Below, piece after piece: positions 53,939 through 62,907 of a DNA stretch of 64,000 nt. Each line of letters begins with the position of its first letter. The first letter of the stretch is position 1. The translations under genes were made by a program, and so were the position numbers. The DNA comes from Bacteroidaceae bacterium (lineage in GTDB: Bacteria; Bacteroidota; Bacteroidia; Bacteroidales; Bacteroidaceae). The notes below the pieces were generated by a model. It did no database searches. It worked only from the letters and a program-made list of their open reading frames with translations, and was not told the origin of the DNA. The stretch lies in NCBI GenBank assembly GCA_017427065.1, contig JAFRTL010000007.1:163292-227291 (forward strand), in the 5' to 3' direction.

Positions 53939-55105
53939 TCAAATCAGAGGGAGTAATCCGTCTTTGATGCGTTGGAGTCCTTCTTCCAAGCGAGCACGAG
54001 GGCAAGCCATGTTGATGCGGATAAAGCCTTCGCCAGCCTCTCCATACATGCTACCAGCATTTACCCAGACTTTTTGTTCTTCCAAGAGGCGTTCTTCCAA
54101 TTGCTCTGACGTAAAAGGCAAACTCCGACAATCTACCCAAGCCAGATAGGTGCCTTCCATCTTCAAGACAGGGAACTGAGGCAGATGCTCTTCGAAGAAG
54201 CGACACAGGAAAAGGTAATTCTCATAAATGTATTGCTTCAGTTCCTCCAACCATGCCTCACCTTCATTATAGGCTGCCATCAGAGCTTCTATACCCAATG
54301 GATTCACATCGCACACCTCATTGTCATTGATGGCACGATCAATTTTCTGTCGCCATTCAGCCTTGTCGCTGATGATATTGGCAATCTGCAAACCTGCGAT
54401 ATTGAATGCCTTACTGGGCGATGTGCAGGTAATGGAATTGTGCAGACACACGTCAGAGGCAGCAGCAAAAGGAATATAGGTATAACCAGGGAAGGTAAAC
54501 TCGCCATGTATTTCATCGCTTACGACGATTACTCCATGACGCTGGCAGATCTCGCCCATTCGGACCAATTCCTCACGTGTCCAAACCCTACCTGCTGGAT
54601 TATGGGGATTGCAAAGCAGGAAAATCTTCACGGCAGGATCAGCAGCCTGACGTTCAAAATCCTCAAAGTCGATATGATAGAATTGATTCTCATAGACCAA
54701 GCGATTCTCTGCCATCACGCACCCATTGTTGCGGATGCTGGAGAAGAAGCAATTATACACAGGCGTTTGCACAAGCACCTTATCGCCAGGTTTCGTCAAT
54801 CCCTTGATAACGGCAGAGATGGCAGGCACAACGCCAGAAGTATAAAGCATCCATTCACGCTGGATGGTCCATCCATGCTTGCGACGGAACCAGTCGATGG
54901 TAGCCTGATAAAAAGCCTCTGGTACATGGGTATAGCCGAATACACCATGCTCCACACGCTTACGCAATGCATCGATGATGGCAGGTGCCGTCTGGAAATC
55001 CATATCGGCTACCCAGAGAGGTATCACGTCTTTACTCGGAGCACTGTCCCATTTATAGCTGTTGGTGCCTCGACGGTCAACGAGGGTGTTAAAATCGTAC
55101 TTCAT
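53939..55105 (-). CDS. MalY/PatB family PLP-dependent aminotransferase or C-S lyase
   Basis: A 388-residue fold-type I PLP enzyme. Start features are PLWVADMDFQTAPAIIDALR and the tyrosine-containing YTSGVVPAISAVIKGL; LLCNPHNPAGRVWTREELVR and SDEIHGEFTFPGYTYIPFA follow, with the PLP lysine in TCTSPSKAFNIAGLQIAN. Members are cystathionine beta-lyases or regulators of sulfur metabolism. The ATG at 55105 begins one base after the DUF3737 stop, so the two are coupled; a TTG at 55117 is a poorer alternative. Confidence 0.9.
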   Translation of the reverse strand: MKYDFNTLVDRRGTNSYKWDSAPSKDVIPLWVADMDFQTAPAIIDALRKRVEHGVFGYTHVPEAFYQATIDWFRRKHGWTIQREWMLYTSGVVPAISAVIKGLTKPGDKVLVQTPVYNCFFSSIRNNGCVMAENRLVYENQFYHIDFEDFERQAADPAVKIFLLCNPHNPAGRVWTREELVRMGEICQRHGVIVVSDEIHGEFTFPGYTYIPFAAASDVCLHNSITCTSPSKAFNIAGLQIANIISDKAEWRQKIDRAINDNEVCDVNPLGIEALMAAYNEGEAWLEELKQYIYENYLFLCRFFEEHLPQFPVLKMEGTYLAWVDCRSLPFTSEQLEERLLEEQKVWVNAGSMYGEAGEGFIRINMACPRARLEEGLQRIKDGLLPLI

Positions 55106-55106
55106 T

Positions 55107-55952
55107 TCAATTCTCAACGATTATCTGGCAATTCCCTGGTTTCTTGATGTTCTCATCGATGATGATTTCACCAACGCTCTTTACCTTGATGACACCACTG
55201 CGTGGATTCTTGATGCTGGTCACATGACCATTGATGTCCACGTTACAACTGCTGTACTCAAAAGCGAGGTCGCAATCCTCCTGCATGGTGCAGTTCTCCA
55301 TCGTCAGATCCTCAATGTAGCACAAAGGTTGTGTTTCCTGAATGTGACAGTTCACCAAACGAAGACGCTTCGCATACCAAGCCAGGAACTCACCGTTGAC
55401 GATAGAGTCGTAAATGGTCACGTTCTCAGTCTCCCAGAATGCATCCTTGGAGTTGAGCACAGAATTGTGAATTTCGATGTTCTTGCTGTACTGGAAACTA
55501 TAGTTGCCATTGATGGTGACATGATCCAAAAAGACATTCTCGCTGTCCTTGAAGATGTAGTTGGCTTCATCAAACACACAGTTCTCCACATGCACGTTCT
55601 TCACATGCCACATGGTTTCCTGAGCATGAGGGAAACGCACATTATTCAACTTGATGCCGTCCATACTGCGGAACATCTTTGGACACTCCACCAAAGAATC
55701 ATAGATCTCACCATTGCGAGAATACCAGAGAGATGACCGGGCACTCTCTTTAAACACGCTGTTGCGCACTACAAAATGGTTATTCTCCCAGAACACATAT
55801 TTACCCTCAAACTGACAATGGTCAGCCTCAATGTTATAGCACTCCTTAATGGAAGACTCACCGAGATGAATCGTCACATTTTCCAATTGCAGGTCGTGCC
55901 TACAATATAAAGGTCTTTCACCTCCAAACTCTTGGTCCTTAATTATTTCCAT
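55107..55952 (-). CDS. DUF3737 family protein (right-handed beta-helix)
   Basis: A 281-residue protein of DUF3737, made of repeated short strands such as VTIHLGESSIKECYNIEADH and NGEIYDSLVECPKMFRSMDG that indicate a right-handed beta-helix. No signal peptide is visible, so it is likely cytoplasmic; function is unknown. Its stop and the MalY start are one base apart, suggesting coupling with PLP-dependent sulfur or amino-acid metabolism. An AT-rich inverted repeat separates it from MATE. Confidence 0.85.
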   Translation of the reverse strand: MEIIKDQEFGGERPLYCRHDLQLENVTIHLGESSIKECYNIEADHCQFEGKYVFWENNHFVVRNSVFKESARSSLWYSRNGEIYDSLVECPKMFRSMDGIKLNNVRFPHAQETMWHVKNVHVENCVFDEANYIFKDSENVFLDHVTINGNYSFQYSKNIEIHNSVLNSKDAFWETENVTIYDSIVNGEFLAWYAKRLRLVNCHIQETQPLCYIEDLTMENCTMQEDCDLAFEYSSCNVDINGHVTSIKNPRSGVIKVKSVGEIIIDENIKKPGNCQIIVEN

Positions 55953-55988
55953 ATTTATCTTTTCTAATAGTATTTATATTAATTGAGG

Positions 55989-56046
55989 ATTGAGAATTGA
56001 AAATTAATCTGTCTGCATAGCAATTCTCAATTTTTAATTTTCAATT
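55989..56046. repeat. Bistable AT-rich inverted repeats between MATE and DUF3737
   Basis: ATTGAGAATTG (55989-55999) pairs with CAATTCTCAAT (56021-56031), and the overlapping AATTGAAAATTAA (55995-56007) pairs with TTAATTTTCAATT (56034-56046). The two pairings compete. It may act as a terminator after MATE, although no T-run follows. Confidence 0.5.
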
Positions 56047-57447
56047 CTTCTTAATCCACTTCCCCCACTTCAGCCTGATAAGGAAGATGATGCCACGGAA
56101 GCAAAGCTCGATGCACATGGCTATCCAAACGCCCTTCAGTCCTAAAGTAGGAGCCAACAAGGCAGCCAATGTCAGACGCACTGCCCACATGCTGGCAAAG
56201 TTCATCAAGCAAGGCACCAATGTACTGCCTGCTCCCACAAACACACCATAGGCCACGATGCTAGCTGCAAACATCGGCTCTGCAAAAGCCTCGATACGCA
56301 GCGCCATCACACCCAACTCCTTCACCTCTTCCACAGGCGTCATAAGTCCCATCATCAGAGGAGCTGCCACATACATGATGATACCCATGAAAGTCATCAC
56401 AATGATACCCAACCACACAGTGATCTTCGCAAAGCGCTTGGTGAGGTTCACACGCCCAGCACCTACACTCTGCCCCACCAAGGTAGTCGCCGCATCACCG
56501 ATACCATAGCCTGGCATATAGCAAAGGCTCTCGGCAGTAATAGCAAACGAGTTGGCAGCTATCGCAAAGGTACCTAAGGGTGCCACAATAATGGTCGTCA
56601 TGATCTGAGCGCCACACATCACCACGTGCTCTATACCCATAGGCAAGCCTATCTTTACAGCGCGTCTCAAAGTCTCGAAGGTAGTCTTGAAACTTCCATG
56701 TGTGCCAATCAGTTTCAGTTCCTTCGAGCGGAACCACATGAAATAAAGCATCAGCAGTCCGATGATATAGCAAGCGATCATAGTGCCCATCGCTGCTCCC
56801 TTCACCCCTAAACCAAACCCAGGAATAGTGAGATTCATACCCAGCAGGCTCACCTCACGGGTAGGGAAAATCAAGAAGAAGTTGAACACCACGTCGAGTA
56901 CACAGAGCAGCACATTGAGCAGGCTCGGAATCAATATATTACCACTGCAGCGCAGCATACCTCCCGCCAAAGAATTCATCTGGAAGGCTGGCAGGGCCAG
57001 ACTAAATATCAGGAAATAGGTGGAAGCATCCGCTGTAATGTCAGGATTTCCGCCCAACCAAACGGGCAAACCACCACTGATGCTCACACCTATGGCTGTC
57101 ACCATCAGCACCCACGCCATACAAGCGAAGAGCGACTGACGCAGGACATTCTTGGCGCCATCAAAATCGTTGGCTCCTATACGATGCGCCACCTGTACAT
57201 AAAAGCCCACAGCTGCAGCAGAAGGCAGACCTCCGAAAAGCCAGGTAGAAGTAGATACCAGACCGATGCTGGCAGCAGGCTCTGCACCTAAGCTACCCAC
57301 CATAGAGGCATCTATATACTGCATGATGATAGACGAAATCTGTGCCATGATGGCTGGCATGGAAAGCAACGCCACCAGATGCAGTTGCTGACTGGTGGTC
57401 ATCTCCTTCCCTGTACGAATGAGCGTTAAAAGATCGTCTTTCTTCAT
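56041..57447 (-). CDS. MATE family efflux transporter
   Basis: A 468-residue inner-membrane exporter with about 12 membrane helices in two halves, typical of Na+- or H+-driven MATE pumps. Signature segments are ALLSMPAIMAQISSIIMQYI followed by DASMVGSLGAEPAASIGLVS in the first half, and GIGDAATTLVGQSVGAGRVN in the second. The substrate is unknown. A TATTTTTG -7 box is at 57468-57475. DUF3737 and MalY follow it on the same strand. Confidence 0.92.
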   Translation of the reverse strand: MKKDDLLTLIRTGKEMTTSQQLHLVALLSMPAIMAQISSIIMQYIDASMVGSLGAEPAASIGLVSTSTWLFGGLPSAAAVGFYVQVAHRIGANDFDGAKNVLRQSLFACMAWVLMVTAIGVSISGGLPVWLGGNPDITADASTYFLIFSLALPAFQMNSLAGGMLRCSGNILIPSLLNVLLCVLDVVFNFFLIFPTREVSLLGMNLTIPGFGLGVKGAAMGTMIACYIIGLLMLYFMWFRSKELKLIGTHGSFKTTFETLRRAVKIGLPMGIEHVVMCGAQIMTTIIVAPLGTFAIAANSFAITAESLCYMPGYGIGDAATTLVGQSVGAGRVNLTKRFAKITVWLGIIVMTFMGIIMYVAAPLMMGLMTPVEEVKELGVMALRIEAFAEPMFAASIVAYGVFVGAGSTLVPCLMNFASMWAVRLTLAALLAPTLGLKGVWIAMCIELCFRGIIFLIRLKWGKWIKKN

Positions 57448-57497
57448 TGTCTCTTTAATTCCGTTTGCAAAAATAGTAAATTATATTGTGTAAAAAA

Positions 57498-57539
57498 GTT
57501 AAAGACGAATCTACTTATACTTGTAAATTCGCCTTTAAC
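57498..57539 (-). terminator. Terminator after prfC
   Basis: A 17-position stem with near-perfect pairing, minus-strand GTTAAAGGCGAATTTAC (57539-57523) with GTAGATTCGTCTTTAAC (57514-57498), followed by a T run. It separates prfC from the MATE promoter. Confidence 0.88.
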
Positions 57540-57562
57540 CTATTTTTTTCATTATGCGGTGA

Positions 57563-59131
57563 CTAAAACTCCGAAGTAAAATGGAACTTGATGTGCTTGA
57601 AATCACTCTGCGCCATTTGCAATACATAGTTGCTATCTGCCAAGAACACATCCCTACCCTCACGATCCTTAGCCATATACTGGTATTTGCGTTTCATGAA
57701 GTTGTCAAGTTCTGCAGGGTCTTCGCTTTCTATCCAGCAAGCCTTATACAGATGCACAGGTTCCCAACGGCATTTGGCATTGTATTCATTCAGCAGACGA
57801 TACTGGATAACCTCAAACTGCAACTGTCCCACGGTGCCGATGATCTTGCGCTGATTGAACTGATTCACAAAGAGCTGTGCCACACCCTCATCCATCAGTT
57901 GGTCGATACCCTTAGCCAATTGTTTCTGCTTCATCGGATCATCGTTCTCGATGTATTTGAACATCTCTGGCGAGAAGCTAGGCAGTCCACGGAAATGCAA
58001 CACTTCACCTTCCGTCAATGTATCACCTATCTTAAATGTCCCATTATCAGGCAGTCCGATGATATCGCCAGCCCAAGCCTCATCCACCGTACTCTTACGC
58101 TGAGCCATGAATTGCACCGGACTGGTAAAACGGATCTGCTTGTTATGCCTTATATGTAAATAAGGCGTATTGCGCGAAAATCTGCCAGAACAGATTTTGC
58201 AGAATGCGATGCAGGAACGGTGATTGGGGTCGATGTTGGCAGTAATCTTGAAGATAAAGCCCGTAAACTTCTGTTCATCAGGTTGCACCATGCGTTCCAA
58301 TGCCTGTACAGGACGAGGACAAGGAGCGATCTCTACAAAACAATCGAGCAGTTCCTGCACACCAAAGTTATTCAAAGCAGAACCGAAGAACACAGGAGCC
58401 AAATGTCCATCCAGATAAGCCTGATGATCAAACTCCGGATAAACGCCTTCCAGCAAATCAAGGTCGGCACGAAGCTGCTCTGCCTGCCTACTGCCAATAT
58501 GCTGCTCCAGTTCCTCCGTATGGATATCCACCTCCACTTTCTCCGTCACCACTTGCTTGGAAGGCTGGAACAGATTGAGGCGCTGTTCGTAGATATTATA
58601 CACGCCCTTGAAGCGAGCACCGTTGTCGATAGGCCATGAAAGCGGGCGCACACTGATTTGCAGTTGTTCTTCCAGTTCATCGAGCAGGTCAAATGGATCC
58701 TTGGTTTCACGGTCCATCTTGTTCACGAAGATAATCACAGGCGTATTGCGCATACGACACACCTCCATGAGCTTCAGCGTCTGAGCCTCCACACCCTTGG
58801 CACCATCAATCACGATGATCACACTATCCACCGCTGTCAGCGTGCGATAGGTATCTTCAGCAAAGTCCTGGTGACCAGGAGTATCCAGAATGTTGATCTT
58901 GTAGTCATGGTAGTCGAACTCCATCACACTGGTAGTCACGGAGATACCGCGCTGCTTCTCAATATCCATCCAGTCGCTGGTAGCCGTCTTCCGAATCTTG
59001 TTACTCTTCACGGCACCAGCCACCTGTATCTGTCCGCCAAAAAGCAGCAGTTTCTCTGTCAATGAAGTCTTACCAGCATCAGGGTGAGCGACGATGGCAA
59101 AGGTACGCCTGCGGGCTATTTCGTTGTTCAT
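57563..59131 (-). CDS. prfC: Peptide chain release factor 3
   Basis: A 522-residue GTPase that recycles RF1/RF2. G motifs are [19 protein letters not shown] (G1), [14 protein letters not shown] (switch I), [18 protein letters not shown] (G3) and [20 protein letters not shown] (G4). Domain II and III follow. It is monocistronic, with a full promoter match upstream and a terminator after it. Confidence 0.96.
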   Translation of the reverse strand: MNNEIARRRTFAIVAHPDAGKTSLTEKLLLFGGQIQVAGAVKSNKIRKTATSDWMDIEKQRGISVTTSVMEFDYHDYKINILDTPGHQDFAEDTYRTLTAVDSVIIVIDGAKGVEAQTLKLMEVCRMRNTPVIIFVNKMDRETKDPFDLLDELEEQLQISVRPLSWPIDNGARFKGVYNIYEQRLNLFQPSKQVVTEKVEVDIHTEELEQHIGSRQAEQLRADLDLLEGVYPEFDHQAYLDGHLAPVFFGSALNNFGVQELLDCFVEIAPCPRPVQALERMVQPDEQKFTGFIFKITANIDPNHRSCIAFCKICSGRFSRNTPYLHIRHNKQIRFTSPVQFMAQRKSTVDEAWAGDIIGLPDNGTFKIGDTLTEGEVLHFRGLPSFSPEMFKYIENDDPMKQKQLAKGIDQLMDEGVAQLFVNQFNQRKIIGTVGQLQFEVIQYRLLNEYNAKCRWEPVHLYKACWIESEDPAELDNFMKRKYQYMAKDREGRDVFLADSNYVLQMAQSDFKHIKFHFTSEF

Positions 59132-59156
59132 TTTCTTTGATTTTGCTATTGGGCTG

Positions 59157-59188
59157 CAAAATTACAAATATTCCACTGGTTTAACAAA
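59157..59188 (-). promoter_or_regulatory. Promoter of prfC
   Basis: Minus-strand TTTG (59188-59185), 20 nt, then TAATTTTG (59164-59157), a full match to the Bacteroidota pattern. The start would be near 59150, leaving a short leader before the ATG at 59131. Confidence 0.8.
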
Positions 59189-59339
59189 TTATTACTACTT
59201 AATCTCTCAAAACAGCCTATCAAAACATTATCCAAGTCATTTCCCTAAGAAAAACGGGAAAAAACGACAAAAACATTGAACAATTCTCATGTTTTTAGAA
59301 AAATATTTGTATTTTTGTCAGTGAAATAAGAAAAATACG

Positions 59340-60161
59340 ATGGAAGACAATAAACCATTCAAATACATCGAGATTCATCTATTTCCAGAAGAGCAAATAG
59401 GCCTCCATGAAAATGACTTATGGGAACTTATTTACGTCAGACAAGGCCAAGGCACCAGAATCATTGCTGACAAGGTTACACCATTCAAGGCAGGAGAAGT
59501 GACACTCATTCCTCCACATATTCCTAATTGGTATCAATACAACAAAGAAGATACCGATAAGGAAGGCAAAATCTGTAGTTTTAGTGCGTTTTTCTCTGCC
59601 GATTTCCTGAATCGCTGTTCAGACACTTTCCCAGAACTCAAAGAGCGCATCGAGAAATTCATGCAGCTGGATTCTGCCATTGAGTTCGAAAAGAAACTGT
59701 CACAGCGCATCTGCAGTGTCCTGCTCTCCATGCGTGGGATGGACGACCTTCAGCGCCTCTCTCAGATGGTTCATTTGGTAGTGCTTATGACAGAACCAGA
59801 AGCAGGCTTTAGCATTACTGAGCGTAAAAAATCGGTAGAAAGAGAACAGAAACTGCTGAACGATGTAGAAGTCTATGTGTATTGCAATGCCCAACGAGAT
59901 TTTAAGTTAGAACATATTGCCAAGCATGTGGGCATGAACCGAACGTCGTTCTGCGTGTTTTTCAAACGCGCCACTGGTAAAACCTTCATCACCTACCTCA
60001 ATGAGTATCGCATGAGCCTTGCTTGCAAGCTCTTGCGTGAAGGCAATCTCTCCATCTCGGAGGTCTGCTTTAAGTCGGGCTTCAACGATGTGCCCTACTT
60101 CAATCGTACGTTTAAGAAAATGCACGGAGTCAGTCCTACAGAATATAGAAATCAGAAATAA
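59340..60161 (+). CDS. AraC family transcriptional regulator
   Basis: A 273-residue regulator with an N-terminal cupin-like sensor (about 1-150: DLWELIYVRQGQGTRIIADK and PFKAGEVTLIPPHIPNWYQY) and a C-terminal AraC-type double helix-turn-helix (about 175-270: LEHIAKHVGMNRTSFCVFFK and FKSGFNDVPYFNRTFKKMHG). Such regulators in Bacteroidota often control sugar uptake; the ligand is unknown. A TATTTTTG -7 box is at 59310-59317. A paralogous sensor without DNA-binding domain lies 84 nt downstream. Confidence 0.92.
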   Translation: MEDNKPFKYIEIHLFPEEQIGLHENDLWELIYVRQGQGTRIIADKVTPFKAGEVTLIPPHIPNWYQYNKEDTDKEGKICSFSAFFSADFLNRCSDTFPELKERIEKFMQLDSAIEFEKKLSQRICSVLLSMRGMDDLQRLSQMVHLVVLMTEPEAGFSITERKKSVEREQKLLNDVEVYVYCNAQRDFKLEHIAKHVGMNRTSFCVFFKRATGKTFITYLNEYRMSLACKLLREGNLSISEVCFKSGFNDVPYFNRTFKKMHGVSPTEYRNQK

Positions 60162-60184
60162 AATTTGTTTTATATTGTCCAATA

Positions 60185-60216
60185 TTTGCTTTTCACAAAA
60201 ATAAGCCCTAGTTTTG
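60185..60216 (+). promoter_or_regulatory. Promoter of the orphan AraC-sensor gene
   Basis: TTTG (60185-60188), 20 nt, then TAGTTTTG (60209-60216), a full match to the promoter pattern; transcription would begin about 20 nt before the ATG at 60246. Confidence 0.78.
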
Positions 60217-60245
60217 TGGGCTTGATGGGCTGAATATAAGACAAT

Positions 60246-60698
60246 ATGGAGCATTATTCTTTTATATACGATTATAAAAAACAACCGCCCTTAACGCCTA
60301 TAGAAGTGGCCCCAGAAGACAACTGGGAACTTTCTTATCTTGTCAAGGGAGCCGAACAGGTAGGACAGGAAGAATCAGAAGCACCGCCGATGATCTCAGG
60401 CGATGTGATGTTGTTTCCGCCTAACCTGACGCATAACTGGACCTTCAATTGTCAGATTGTCAATGAAGAGGGTGATGTGGAATTCATTCGCCTCTTCTTA
60501 CCCGTTTCATTTTTAGAACGGTTGGTACGTAATTTTCCCGAATATCAGGAGACAGTGGCTCGTCTTCAGCAAAATACATGTCCTATCCGTTATGACTCTT
60601 TAAAAGCCAATCGCATCATTGAAGAGTTAGAAATCATGCGCGAACTCTCTGATATAGAGCGCATCCCCCATGTACTTAATCTACTGAGCCTACTCTAA
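60246..60698 (+). CDS. Orphan AraC-type sensor domain without DNA-binding domain
   Basis: A 150-residue protein resembling only the sensor half of the AraC regulator just upstream: DNWELSYLVKGAEQVGQEES and MISGDVMLFPPNLTHNWTFN match the upstream DLWELIYVRQGQ and GEVTLIPPHIPNWYQY segments. It stops at TAA (60696) after LNLLSLL, where the paralog continues into its helix-turn-helix; no helix-turn-helix appears in any frame after it. It could be a truncated relic, or a free sensor that heterodimerises with the intact regulator. The perfect promoter argues that it is expressed. Confidence 0.65.
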   Translation: MEHYSFIYDYKKQPPLTPIEVAPEDNWELSYLVKGAEQVGQEESEAPPMISGDVMLFPPNLTHNWTFNCQIVNEEGDVEFIRLFLPVSFLERLVRNFPEYQETVARLQQNTCPIRYDSLKANRIIEELEIMRELSDIERIPHVLNLLSLL

Positions 60699-60750
60699 AT
60701 TAATATCCGACAAGTCTATTGAATAATAAGGCAAGACTATACCCCTATAA

Positions 60751-60810
60751 TGAACTAACTTTGTGCCAGTAAGGTTATATGCATTGCGTATAATCCTAAA
60801 TGTTAGTTCA
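60751..60810 (+). ncRNA. Structured element downstream of the orphan sensor (possible small RNA or UTR)
   Basis: TGAACTAAC (60751-60759) pairs with GTTAGTTCA (60802-60810) to close a stem; inside, GGTTATATGC with GCGTATAATCC forms a second hairpin with one bulge. A TAACTTTG box (60756-60763) lies in the left arm. The unit ends at a terminator 9 nt later. It may be a 3' UTR, a small RNA, or a protein-binding palindrome; evidence is only structural. Confidence 0.4.
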
Positions 60811-60818
60811 AAATAATG

Positions 60819-60853
60819 CCGCTACATCGATGTGAATCGAGGTAGCGGTTTTT
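60819..60853 (+). terminator. Terminator downstream of the orphan sensor
   Basis: Stem CCGCTAC (60819-60825) with GTAGCGG (60842-60848), inner TCGA/TCGA, then T5 (60849-60853). Confidence 0.82.
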
Positions 60854-60901
60854 GTTATGGTACGAGTTATAAATACCAAACAGCAAAGACAAGGTAAAAA
60901 A

Positions 60902-60933
60902 TTGGGGAGCGTACCTTGCGGTATGCTCCCCAA
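60902..60933 (-). terminator. Terminator after susD
   Basis: A 14-bp stem, minus-strand TTGGGGAGCATACC (60933-60920) with GGTACGCTCCCCAA (60915-60902), loop of 4, followed by six T. It ends the susC-susD transcript and stops any further genes on that strand from being cotranscribed. Confidence 0.9.
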
Positions 60934-60956
60934 ATATTCATTGTAAATTTAAGCAA

Positions 60957-62846
60957 TTACTTCCAAGCTGAGTTCTGAACCAGCAGACCCTGCATGGTCA
61001 CGATCTCATCGTTAGGAATTGGGAACATCACCCACTTAGGATTATAAGTCTTACCCTGATATTTTGCCAGGAAGCCAGACTCATAGTTGATGAAGTCCTG
61101 AACGGTTGACTGAGCAATACCCCAACGAGCAAGGTCGAACCAGCGGTGACCTTCCAGTGCCAACTCCATGTGACGCTCAGCGATCAGAGCCTTTCTTGCA
61201 TCAGTACCTGCAGGCCACAGACCGATACGGTAGTTACCAGCAGCACCTTCCTTCACTGTGCCGTTTACCAGGTCTTCCAGAACGTATGGACCACCAAGGG
61301 TAGTAGCGTCAGCCTTTACGTATGAGTTGGCTGCACGTGCACGTACCTTGTTGATGTATTCCAATGCAGTTGCGTTGTCACCGGTCTCGATGCAGCACTC
61401 AGCATAGAACAGCAGAATGTCTGCAAAGCGGATCAAGTGGTGGTTCTTTGCAGTTGAACCAGTAGAGTTGGTATTACTCAAGCTACCCTTATCAGCCTTC
61501 TTAGGCATGTACTTCTTGTTCAGGTAGTAACCACCATTAGAAGTAGAACGTACCCATCCATCAACAGTCTCAGGAGTACCCCAGTCATAGTAAGGAACAC
61601 CGAAACGACCTACTGCATAATCCAGACGTGGGTCAGTATAAACATCAAGGTCAGTCTTGATAATTTCCTTCCACAACAGGTTGCCGTCATCATCCTTCTT
61701 CTGCTCACCTGTCTTAGGATCAATGTCTGGCTTACCCTTTGGATCTGGCACAGACAAGGTACCGCCTAAGTCTTCTACAGGAAGACCATTTGCATCGGTC
61801 TTCATAGAAGAAGTCAGATATACTGAAGGCTGGAAGAAACCCCAACCACCACCGATAGCACCTGCCATAGCGATATGAGAACCACCAAGCAGAGCTGATG
61901 GGTTGTTGTTAGAAGTACCTACAATAGTAGCCTGAATGTCGAATACAGACTCACCTGTCCAGTCGCTCTTACCTGCAGTCCAAAGCTCTTCGTAAGTATC
62001 AGCCAGTCTGAACTTCTGACCCTTAGAATCAACACCACTGTTGATGATCTGCTCCAGGATAGACTTAGCAGCAGCCCAGTTACCAGTCTTACCGGCACCG
62101 TTCTCTGCACCTGTATAAGGAGAAGCCTGATAGATCAGCACTTTTGCTTTGTAAGCAGCAGCAGCCCACTTATTAACGCGACCCACCTGGTTAGATGGCC
62201 AAGTCTCTGGCAGGTTGTTCATGGCATAGTCAAAGTCAGCAAGGATATTGTCCCAGATAAAGATGTAGTTGCCATTCTCATCTACATTGCTAACCTTAGG
62301 GTCAGTTGCAGAGATAGAAGCCTCATAGCTTACGTAAGGAACAGCAGCACCAAACAACTTCACAGCCTCGAAGTGGAACAGACCACGCAGGAAGGCTGTC
62401 TGAGCTTTTACACGGGTAAGTTCAGCCTCAGTAATCTTGCCAGCCTCTGCGGTCATGTTAGCGATACGCTCGGCATCGTTGGCATACTTCACACCGTCAT
62501 ATACATAGCGGTACTTGCTACGGATATAACCATTAGCTGAGTTGAAAGAGTAAGTCTCGATCTCCGTAAAGTCTGACTGGTCAGCGAATTCAGAACCCTT
62601 ATTGGCATCACCACCGAAGCAGTCACCATAGGTATAGTTTACCAATGGGCAGGAGAAATAGTCACGGCCTGGGGCATACAGGTTGGCGTATGCCTTGGTC
62701 AGCACATAGTCCACACCTTGTGCATCCATCAATGTTGACTCAGTCACAACACCCACAGGCTCCAGCAACAGAAAGTCGTCACCGCAGCTACTCATGGTCA
62801 TTGTAGCTGCCAACGCCATAGCTGAATATAATAATGTTTTTTTCAT
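60957..62846 (-). CDS. SusD-like outer-membrane lipoprotein (RagB/SusD family)
   Basis: A 629-residue surface glycan-binding lipoprotein. The signal MKKTLLYSAMALAATMTMSS ends at the acylation Cys21. The SusD helical core carries KVSNVDENGNYIFIWDNILA and GGYYLNKKYMPKKADKGSLS; HHLIRFADILLFYAECCIET and the C-terminal RHMELALEGHRWFDLARWGI are classic family segments. It starts 61 nt after the SusC stop. No other polysaccharide-utilisation genes follow on this strand, so the rest of the locus, if any, lies beyond the right edge. Confidence 0.95.
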   Translation of the reverse strand: MKKTLLYSAMALAATMTMSSCGDDFLLLEPVGVVTESTLMDAQGVDYVLTKAYANLYAPGRDYFSCPLVNYTYGDCFGGDANKGSEFADQSDFTEIETYSFNSANGYIRSKYRYVYDGVKYANDAERIANMTAEAGKITEAELTRVKAQTAFLRGLFHFEAVKLFGAAVPYVSYEASISATDPKVSNVDENGNYIFIWDNILADFDYAMNNLPETWPSNQVGRVNKWAAAAYKAKVLIYQASPYTGAENGAGKTGNWAAAKSILEQIINSGVDSKGQKFRLADTYEELWTAGKSDWTGESVFDIQATIVGTSNNNPSALLGGSHIAMAGAIGGGWGFFQPSVYLTSSMKTDANGLPVEDLGGTLSVPDPKGKPDIDPKTGEQKKDDDGNLLWKEIIKTDLDVYTDPRLDYAVGRFGVPYYDWGTPETVDGWVRSTSNGGYYLNKKYMPKKADKGSLSNTNSTGSTAKNHHLIRFADILLFYAECCIETGDNATALEYINKVRARAANSYVKADATTLGGPYVLEDLVNGTVKEGAAGNYRIGLWPAGTDARKALIAERHMELALEGHRWFDLARWGIAQSTVQDFINYESGFLAKYQGKTYNPKWVMFPIPNDEIVTMQGLLVQNSAWK

Positions 62847-62907
62847 ATCAATTTCTATTATTTATATTATTAGATTTCTGTTTTTAAGTGATACTTAAGA
62901 ACGCCTA

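Noticed and set aside
60699-60750. Missing helix-turn-helix of the orphan AraC sensor in another frame
   Set aside because: I read all three forward frames past 60698 and found no AraC-type helix-turn-helix residues, so it is not a simple frameshift.
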